In this document: in pieces, positions 57,240 to 64,000 of the stretch | Position numbering within the stretch: the first letter of the stretch is position 1 | Layout: every line of letters begins with the position of its first letter | Assembly: GCF_030463535.1 (NCBI RefSeq) | Contig: NC_132887.1 | Coordinates: 17,475,358 to 17,539,357 of the forward strand | DNA: 64,000 bases | Reading direction: 5' to 3' | Source of the DNA: Salminus brasiliensis | Taxonomy: Eukaryota > Chordata > Actinopteri > Characiformes > Bryconidae | Made by a program: the position numbers and the translations under genes | The notes under the pieces: generated by a model | Told to the model about the DNA's origin: nothing | What the model saw: the letters and a program-made list of their open reading frames with translations, nothing else | Databases searched by the model: none

Positions 57240-57640
57240 TATAGCTACATACGCTCAGACCTTAACCTCGTTCCCCCAGGACACGGGACGGACAGGCAGT
57301 GAGCTAACTAGGCCCCTTGTGCGGCTAACGAGAGACGACGCTAGCTAGCGAGGTGCCTGGACGCGTATGTGATTATCTCCCAGAAGCGACCGGGCTAAAG
57401 ATCAGTAAAGGCTTTATTAATGAAGACCAGACGTACCTGTAATGATATCTTGAACAAAACTAGTTGCTGTTGTAATGAAAGAGTTGTTCCCTTTGTGGAG
57501 CGCGATGGACAGCAGCTCCGGCCCGGCGGTTAGCAGCAAGTCTATCCTGTTTCGGAGAGGCGGGGGCGGGTCGCTCGGCTGAGGCTCCACACAATACGGC
57601 AGAGTTGTCCGATTCACTAAAGAATCGTTCTTTTGAACAA
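57240..57640 (-). promoter_or_regulatory. ktn1: CpG-enriched ktn1 promoter region
   Basis: CpG-rich sequence (CGAGAGACGACG, GGCCCGGCGG, GGCGGGGGCGGG) surrounds the inferred first exon. GGGGCGGG at about 57563-57570 is an Sp1-type GC box. No TATA box was found at a suitable distance. Confidence 0.5.
57437..57600 (-). other. ktn1: probable non-coding first exon of ktn1
   Basis: A good donor, ACAG|GTACGT, lies at 57431-57437, and the sequence upstream in the transcript is GC-rich. The start-codon exon needs a spliced leader because its acceptor sits one base before the ATG. The 5' boundary near 57600 is a guess. I saw no ATG in the first 80 nt upstream of the donor. Confidence 0.5.
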
Positions 57641-58200
57641 GTTCTGTAGGACCTGTCGGTGGAACCGATACACAGGTTCAACAGACTGGAATTTGCAAAA
57701 AGCAAAGTTTGCGTGCGTATCACAGGCTGGAAGACATCACAAGTACAGTATTAACAACAGCCATAATAATAGTAATAATAGTAATAATAAAAAAACATTT
57801 TAAATCATACTCTGTCCATTTAAATTGAAAATGTTTTTTATTATTCTTACCTGAACATTAATACATGTTATTTAAATTGTTTATGTATATTATATCTGGC
57901 TTTTTTTTATTTGCTTTATGAAATCTGACTCCGTTAACGAATAGAATTAGCGATATTGCTCACTAAATTTATTTTTATTGTTTGAAAAACACAGACTAAA
58001 AGATTGCCATGTCCAAAATCTCGTTCTGCCGTGCTAAAGAGTATGTAAAAAATGTACGCCGCCATTAGAAAGGACAATTATCACATGCGTTTTGGACCCA
58101 GACATTGATTTGACGTCTGAATCAGTGTTGTTGAATCAAACATTTAAACATTTAAACTGACAGTTCAAAAGAATCGGTTCGATCAACTGAATCGTACTTC
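57603..58200. repeat. inverted-repeat segment between ktn1 and msh4
   Basis: GAATCGTTCTTTTGAAC near 57621-57637 recurs inverted as GTTCAAAAGAATCGGTTC near 58153-58170. About 500 bp of AT-rich DNA lies between, with a TAA/TAG run at about 57763-57797. This arrangement suggests a non-autonomous DNA element, but the extreme termini are not clean. Confidence 0.4.
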
Positions 58201-58287
58201 CAAACACTACCGTACGGCTAGAGCCAAGCCCATCCAGGGAGGACGAATTACAGCCGACCTCGCGTCGAGGGAGGTTCCAGCGAAGCT

Positions 58288-58295
58288 TCTCGCGA
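58288..58295. promoter_or_regulatory. TCTCGCGA motif in a CpG-rich patch
   Basis: TCTCGCGA is most of the TCTCGCGAGA element known from vertebrate CpG promoters. It lies in a CpG-rich stretch (about 58200-58330) that belongs neither to the inferred ktn1 first exon nor to the msh4 3' UTR. It could mark an alternative ktn1 start or a plus-strand transcript. Confidence 0.3.
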
Positions 58296-58520
58296 TAAGT
58301 GAGTCTAGCTCCACCCTCGATGCTGCTCTGACCGTGGTTTCCTTATTTGCTGAAGTAATCAGGGTCTCGATTCACTCGGACGTTGTGACCACAACTGCCA
58401 TGAATACGTTGTAAATGCCAGCAGTGTATTTTATGGTTGTTATTTTTTTTGACAATGACCATGATTGATGTTTGCAGAGCTTGAGTAATTTTAAATTTGA
58501 GACAACGTTTAAATACAAAA

Positions 58521-58791
58521 TTTATTTTAAATATACATTAAATAAACACTATACTGATGGGACAATCTCCAAATAAGATTTAGCATTAACTGCTTAACAG
58601 AGTTATATAAACCTACCATAAGAAAACATAAGAGGCTATACTTACTAAACCGTAAGGAACAAAAAGTAAAATTTAACATTAGCTCTTTAAATTTAGCTCT
58701 GTAATATCATTGTCATTGGTGCTTAGAAGATCCTGTAGTTTTTGCTTAAACATTGGCATTAGTCCTGTGTCTCTGATAAATCAGGCAGGTT
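58521..58791 (-). other. msh4: msh4 3' UTR
   Basis: Follows the msh4 TGA at 58792-58794. A complement of AATAAA at 58521-58526 is a plausible polyadenylation signal, giving a short UTR of about 270 nt. Confidence 0.55.
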
Positions 58792-59545
58792 TCACTCCTC
58801 CATGTCCATGGACTCAGAGATGTTTTTTAACTCTGCCTCATGCTGTCTCTTTAGACCCTTCAGGTAAAGTCGCAGGCCGTCAGAATCCAGCCTGGAGTTT
58901 CGTGCAGTCTGCACCAATCTCATGGCAAGATGATAGTCTGCTTTCTCTCGTTGTGTGGCTGGGTCACTATGATGCTTAGCCTAGGGGTTCAGGAGAAAGA
59001 GTACGATGGATTGCAGTTCTCATGTACAGTACAAATGTACAAATATCCAGCTTGTCTTAATATGTCACTGAGGCACTGAATTATCATACAGTCAAAATAA
59101 CCATGTATGTAAGATATCAAATGACAATCTTCAAATTTACCCATAACTTTTGGCTGACATTGGCTGCAATAGACTTGGCCTCCTGAATGGTAGATAGTGG
59201 CATGGAGGTCATCTCTGCTGCTCTTATCCCTTAAACAGCAAACAAAAATAAAGTTTTTAAAGATGCAAACACAATGTGTGATTTTCAGATTTTGTTTAGT
59301 TAATTAATTGATAAGTCATTTCAATGCTGTTTCTTAAACATTAATCTCTCAGTAGAAAGACTCAGACTACCGTAATTGCGTTCCTCAGAACAGCCCCGAG
59401 TCAGCAGATAGGTGTAGACCACGCTCTCTGTGCTGCTGTCATCCCTCCGGATGTGCTGAACCTGCATGTGCTGGTTCTCCACATTGGGATACAGAGTCTC
59501 CAACTGACACAGCTCCAAGAAGTGGGTAGCAAACAGACTGAATGC
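58792..59545 (-). CDS. msh4: msh4 last three exons: C-terminal dimerisation region
   Basis: Exons 59545-59371 ([20 protein letters not shown]...), 59229-59141 ([20 protein letters not shown]...) and 58980-58792 ([20 protein letters not shown] to the stop). FATHFLEL is the conserved sequence after the ATPase core of MutS proteins. The final exon is moderately charged and ends MDMEE. Confidence 0.95.
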
Positions 59546-62500
59546 CTGAAAGACCCACAGAAAGCAGAAAGTGAAGCAGTTGTATTGTTTGTTTATGCTG
59601 TTTGTAAAAATCTATTGCTAGCAAGTCAAAAATGATCAGAACAAAATTTTTGAATGCACACTACAATACCTTGAGATTGATGAGGAATTCACAAACTGCG
59701 TGGCAGATGCCGATGCCCTCCTCAGCACTGGTGCCACGACCCAGCTCGTCGATAATAATCAGTGACCGGTCACTTGCAGTGTGTGTTATGTATGACGCCT
59801 GACAGTACAGTACACAAATGTAAATGTAGTAGTATGATAGTATTACAGTATATAGCAGTTCATACACTATATGGACAACAGTATTGGGGCATCTGCTCAT
59901 TTCTATTTTTGTTTCTTAAAACAATGAAGTTTATTTTGCTTTTTTTTTGAGTAACCATCTCTATTGTCCAGGGATGGGCCTTTTACTAGATATTGGATGA
60001 GCATTTCTGTGAGGATTTGATTGCATTCAGCCACAAGAGCGTTAGTGAGGTCAGGATGTTGGATGATCACCACCCCCCCTCAACCCCGACTCATCCCAAA
60101 TGTACCACCATCATTCTAGAGGACACAGATCCCCTGCTCCACAACTTAATGCTGCAGGGCTTTAAATCCCTCTACCCTACGCCTGGCATTAGGCATGGTG
60201 CCAATAGGTTCATGTTTATCTGCTCAAGTCTCAAATTCTATTGGTAGTACTTCTCTACAGGTACTAGACAAACTGTACCAGTATGCATTTGCCCATCTGT
60301 ATCAGCAATGGGTGCTTAATGTAGCTGAATGCATGACTTAGAAAGGTTGTCCACAAACATTTAAACATACCGCGTATGTATGATTTTGTCATTTACCTCT
60401 TTCATCTCAGCCATAAATGTTGAGGAGTTAGTCTCAAAATCATCATCTACTCCTATTCGAGTGAATATCTGATCAGCAACACGGAAGGAGGCATAATCAG
60501 CAGGCACAAACGACCCTGAAGCAATAGAGAAGAGGGAATAGAAGTTACTGCATCATAAATGCAGGTAACAAAGCTCTACTCTTATTTTATTACATAGAGA
60601 TATCTTATATACCCTAACATTACAAGTTCAAGATAGGAAACTGCATAGTCAAACACAAACCGATTCCAAGAGCAAGCCCAGTTACCTATCTGAGCCATTA
60701 TTTGGCAAAGGGCCACTTGTTTAAGGTAGGTAGACTTCCCGCTCATGTTGGGGCCAGTGATAATAACAAAGTTGCTTCCTTCAGAGATGTAGCTGTTGTT
60801 GGAGATGGGCTGCTTGCCAGCAATGCGTTCCAGGATAGGATGGCGGCCTTGCTTTATCGCTAGTGTGTCAGTGAACTCAGGGCGCACTGAAAGAAACAGC
60901 AAGCACACAGAGAAATGGTATCAAGCTTCACACTACAATGGATGGATCTTTGTTCTTAAGGTATTTAATTTTTTCAGTGTATATATTTTAAGATATTTAC
61001 ATATAAATATATTTATAATCTGGAGCATTTAATATTTAAATCATGTATGTGTTATTTTGCTGCCTACCGTAGTCTGAGACTGTGCAAGCATTAGCCAGGG
61101 AGAGCAACATATCCAGCATGGACACAGCATCAGACAGCTTATACAAACAATGGATCTGCTCATATACTCCAGTGAGTAGGCGGCATACTACCCTGCAGAA
61201 ATAGGGTGTGAAGAAAGTGTCTGTTTTTAATAATCTTCATATTTAATAGATTAATTTAATAGATTAAATTCAATAGATCAGAACTGCAGGTTCTCTTGTG
61301 GTTAATGCAAAAGACATACTTTAAAAAGTAAGATTAATGTGTTGCTTTCAGAGGGACACAGGTTTGGGTGTTACTTCTCTGTGAACTTCAGCCACTGTAT
61401 GGATATCTTCAGCTCGCCCCATTTACTGTAATGAAGGATTGACTGGACTAATCTAGGTATTAGACGGTAACTGCTAATGCTGAGCTTCCTTGAGAAGAGG
61501 TTCGACAAGGCAACCAGGAAAAAGTAAAAAAGGCAATTGGGCCTAGTATGAGTACACCCTCAAGGCAAGATGCGAGTTTGCCGCATGCTCACACATAAGA
61601 CATGTGAAAGATCTCCTTCAGGGCCTCTTCACAGCGATCATTCATCTTCATCAGGTCTAAAGTGGTGAAGCTGTAGATGTTTTTCTGTCTGGCTACCTAC
61701 AGTGAACACATTAGGCCCTTTAGTTTGTTCTAACATTTTCTATTTTCTAGTTTTTGAAGAAGAAAAAAAAAAAAAAACACCTTCATTGCTTACTTTAATA
61801 AATTCCCCTGGGAGCTGTCCATGAGGCAAGACCACACCATCTAACTTTAGTTGTATAAAGAAGCTGCGAGCAGTACTGAAACTCGTGCGCAGGGGCAGGC
61901 CGTACTTCTCTCCAAGCTGATCTACCAATCCTGAGCAGACAGATACTATATTATATTATAAAAATTATTATACTTTAGCTGGAATCACTTCAGTCAAATC
62001 ATACACAAAGAATTTATCACATCTACCACAACAGCATCAGCTCACCTGCTATGTCGTCCACTACCTCAGTGTAGGCTCGCCGTGCAATGTCTAGGAATTC
62101 ATTGACATCAGGGCGCACAGCATAGCACTTCTGGGTGCGCATGTTCAGACTGCCCTTCAGGTAGGTGGTGTCATCATTGATCACTGTTTTGATCTCAGCC
62201 AAAATGCTGTTAAACCTGTGCCAAGAGAAGCCGCAAGCAAAACTTTCGCAAATTAAAAACTACTCTTCAGTATCAACTAGTACCAACTCAATATTCTAAA
62301 TATTTTATGTAAAATGTATATATCTACAATATATAGTAATATATAACATATAGTATAGTATATACATATAATATTTAACTGCTTACACCTGGGACTAATT
62401 CTGTGCCATCTACAGCTAGATTTCTAACTATTACAAATAATTAATTCTATTTTTCCTCTCTGATATCCAATCCAGCATATTTTGCTGATAGTATCCCAAT

Positions 62501-63629
62501 AAAAAAAAAACTGTACAAGAGCTCCACTTATAACAAAACACTTAACCAAATGGTATGTGTGTATTTATTACCTGCCATCTTCCAGTGAGGTGTAATATGC
62601 TTTCAGCAAGGCTGTTTTAGCATCCTTCAACACCTCCTGTCAGAAAGAGAGCTATGTATGATCTGCAAATTTTTTCTGAGAGCCATTCTCACACTGATCC
62701 TGACCATATCAAACCATGACTCAGAATATATATCTTGTGTTGACAGTTATGAACACACCAGTTCTCACCTTCAGTGGAGCAATCTGTTCTAGGGTGCGTT
62801 TCAGCTGAATGACATGCATTATCTTTGCCTCAGCCACTGCTACCTATATGACATGGAAGAAACAAGGGGAGTTGAGCACAGTAGACCTATTAATCTCTTC
62901 TTCTTCATGCACTAGTTTTCTAGTTCTATCGGTTAGCAGTCTTACAGTCAAGCAGGCTGCAAAGACACAGTTCTGAATCTCATTAAGAACCTATGTAACA
63001 ATAGCTAGTAGAAGGTGATATGACTAAAACTATTTGTTTTACCTGTGCTTTAAAATATGTCAACACAAGAAAGTCTAAACCCAAAACAATGTCTGTAACT
63101 ACATCCATAAAATAAAAGCATATTCTCCATATAGACTGTACCGTCTCTTGCTTGGGGACCTGAACAAGGGAAGAAAGCAGCTCATCTACATCCAAGAAGT
63201 GTGTAATTGCTGCAAATAAAATAGTACCAGCCATTACCACTCCACGCATAACTGTTCAGTTTCTTTCGCGCAATACAATATACAATATACTTACTAGTAG
63301 ATCAAATACGGTACAAGAATTTGCCAGCAAAACAAACACCAGAAAATTATCTTAGAAAACAAAAAGCCTTACCGTTCTTCAGACCAAAGAAGAGTTCCTC
63401 ATCCTGCAACAGTTCCTGCAAATGGACCAAAGAGACACTGAATTAATACATGCTTAGAAGGAATTGCTGTATGTTAGCAACTACATATGGCAGATTGTTC
63501 ACCTGTATGGTGTCAAGGCGTGTGCTAATGGTGTCAACATCCAACAAGGGCTCCAGAATGTTGGAGCAAAGTCTTCTCCCACCACCAGGAGTTTTGGTGT
63601 AGTTCAAGACACCAAACAGAGTGTGATCA
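58792..63629 (-). CDS. msh4: MutS homologue 4, C-terminal two-thirds (partial, 15 exons in window)
   Basis: MSH4 pairs with MSH5 to form a meiosis-specific clamp that stabilises recombination intermediates and promotes crossovers; it does not repair mismatches. Exons in transcript order: 63629-63503, 63415-63373, 63209-63142, 62843-62769, 62636-62572, 62215-62046, 61930-61794, 61696-61593, 61192-61068, 60886-60686, 60515-60397, 59798-59670, 59545-59371, 59229-59141 and 58980-58792. They encode 604 residues and TGA with phase preserved at every junction. Human MSH4 has about 936 residues, so roughly the first 330 residues lie beyond the window. Order of domains: core lever ([30 protein letters not shown]), clamp region, then an ATPase with Walker A GPNMSGKS, signature TNSSTF and Walker [12 protein letters not shown], and a C-terminal helix-turn-helix dimerisation part ending SESMDMEE. 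All catalytic motifs are intact. The [17 protein letters not shown] block and [11 protein letters not shown] distinguish MSH4 from MSH5 and MSH2. Confidence 0.95.
59670..59798 (-). CDS. msh4: msh4 exon with Walker B motif
   Basis: A 129-nt exon (43 codons, phase 0) encoding [19 protein letters not shown] and [13 protein letters not shown]. The DE pair of IIIDELGRG is the Walker B acid pair that coordinates magnesium and activates water. Human MSH4 reads GRGTNTEEG here, so the SA is a conservative difference. Confidence 0.96.
59865..60376 (+). mobile_element. MITE, best-preserved copy (CACTATAT family)
   Basis: The left terminus CACTATATGGACAACAGTAT follows TA; the right end GTCCACAAACATTTAAACATAC is more worn. 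Internal motifs match the 10169-10704 copy throughout. It fills most of the msh4 intron between exons 60515-60397 and 59798-59670 and has no coding capacity. Confidence 0.85.
60397..60515 (-). CDS. msh4: msh4 exon with ATPase signature motif
   Basis: A 119-nt exon encoding [20 protein letters not shown] through [12 protein letters not shown]. The ST of TNSSTF belongs to the MutS signature, which completes the ATP site of the partner subunit. Donor GAG|GTAAAT. A MITE copy ends about 20 bp beyond this donor. Confidence 0.95.
60686..60886 (-). CDS. msh4: msh4 exon with Walker A ATP-binding loop
   Basis: A 201-nt exon encoding [20 protein letters not shown] through [14 protein letters not shown] and [15 protein letters not shown] is the Walker A loop that holds ATP phosphates. 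The exon starts with the last two bases of a valine codon and ends with the first base of a glycine codon; the donor is ATAG|GTAACT. Confidence 0.96.
61593..63629 (-). CDS. msh4: msh4 core and clamp exons
   Basis: Exons 63629-63503, 63415-63373, 63209-63142, 62843-62769, 62636-62572, 62215-62046, 61930-61794 and 61696-61593. They encode the lever and clamp helices: [87 protein letters not shown] and [15 protein letters not shown]. Several exons are very short (43, 65, 68 and 75 nt), as expected for MSH4. Confidence 0.94.
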
Positions 63630-63740
63630 CTAATAAACATTAGAACATATCAATTCTTTGCTCTCTAAATGTCAATGTGAATCCGCAGTCTATTTCAGCA
63701 TATGCTACCATAAGATATTACAAAGCACTGAAAAAAAAAC

Positions 63741-64000
63741 ATTTTATCAGCTCCACTTTTCATACAAGAGCACTGTGTAATTCTATAATTCCAGAGCGTT
63801 GTCCATCTGTTTCTAAGCATACTCGGTTTTCCTCCTTTCACCACAATGGTCAGGACCACCACAGAGTAGGTATTCTTTGGGTGGTGGGTCATTCTCTGTG
63901 GTCATGTAGGGTCCTAAGAGGCTAAGAAAGTATGCAGAGAAACAGATGGACTACAGTCAGTAATTATAGAACTACAAAGTGCTCATGTAGGGTAAGTGGG
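63741..64000. mobile_element. fold-back DNA element, internally deleted, cut by window end
   Basis: The left arm (from about 63741, TTTTATCAGCTCCACTTTTC, then TCCATCTGTTTCT and AATGGTCAGGACCACC) is followed by an inverted right arm (AGAAACAGATGGACTACAG, GAACTACAAAGTGCTCATG, GGTAAGTGGG). The two arms pair over at least 100 bp. It belongs to the same family as 39961-40598 but keeps the outer arms and has lost the middle. It lies in an msh4 intron. Confidence 0.75.

Larger units (their letters stand above)
53286..57436 (-). other. ktn1: ktn1 5' intron
   Basis: A 4.2-kb intron between the non-coding first exon and the start-codon exon, bounded by donor CAG|GTACGT (57431-57437) and acceptor TGTCCAG|A (just above 53285). 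It contains a (CA)n tract and a 39-nt A run. From about 56560 CTAGCTAG-rich sequence leads into the CpG-richer promoter side. No coding sequence was recognised. Confidence 0.65.

Overview
This window looks like nuclear DNA of a bony fish, probably an otophysan teleost (characin, catfish or knifefish group; that placement is inference). It carries intron-rich vertebrate genes, many (CA)n microsatellites, and several cut-and-paste DNA transposon families that I know from teleost genomes. I see no bacterial genes, CRISPR arrays, tRNA or rRNA genes.

Three genes lie head-to-tail on the minus strand, so transcription runs from high to low coordinates. (1) peli2, a Pellino E3 ubiquitin ligase, has six coding exons between 3624 and 21067 encoding 428 residues; positions 1-3623 are its 3' UTR and downstream DNA. 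(2) ktn1, kinectin, is an ER-membrane coiled-coil protein with 35 coding exons between 29479 and 53285 encoding 1267 residues, plus a likely non-coding first exon at about 57437-57600. (3) msh4, the meiotic MutS homologue, is partial: its last 15 coding exons (58792-63629) encode 604 residues including the whole ATPase core, and the N-terminal third lies beyond position 64000. I read every coding exon by hand from splice signals, reading phase and remembered family sequence. The reading frame stays intact through all three genes, which strongly supports the models.

Region by region: 1-3623 peli2 3' UTR with a long (TA)n tract; 3624-21067 peli2 with large transposon-rich introns; about 20400-21450 a CpG-enriched first exon and promoter area; 21451-28559 intergenic DNA with transposon remnants and no gene I can support; 28560-29478 ktn1 3' UTR; 29479-53285 ktn1 coding exons; 53286-57640 the ktn1 first intron and promoter; 57640-58520 a short spacer with an inverted-repeat signature and a CpG-rich patch; 58520-64000 the 3' part of msh4.

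The three products do not form one pathway: innate immune signalling (peli2), ER and vesicle organisation (ktn1) and meiotic crossing-over (msh4). PELI2 and KTN1 are also neighbours on human chromosome 14, so that pair is an old linkage; msh4 is not part of it in humans. The most interesting observations concern gene structure: ktn1 is built from repeated 69+38+91-nt exon triplets, one ktn1 splice donor is formed by a (CA)n microsatellite, a ktn1 module lacks its expected 69-nt exon in the intron that holds a palindromic transposon, and peli2 may have a tiny upstream ORF in strong start context. I found no convincing previously undescribed biological system.
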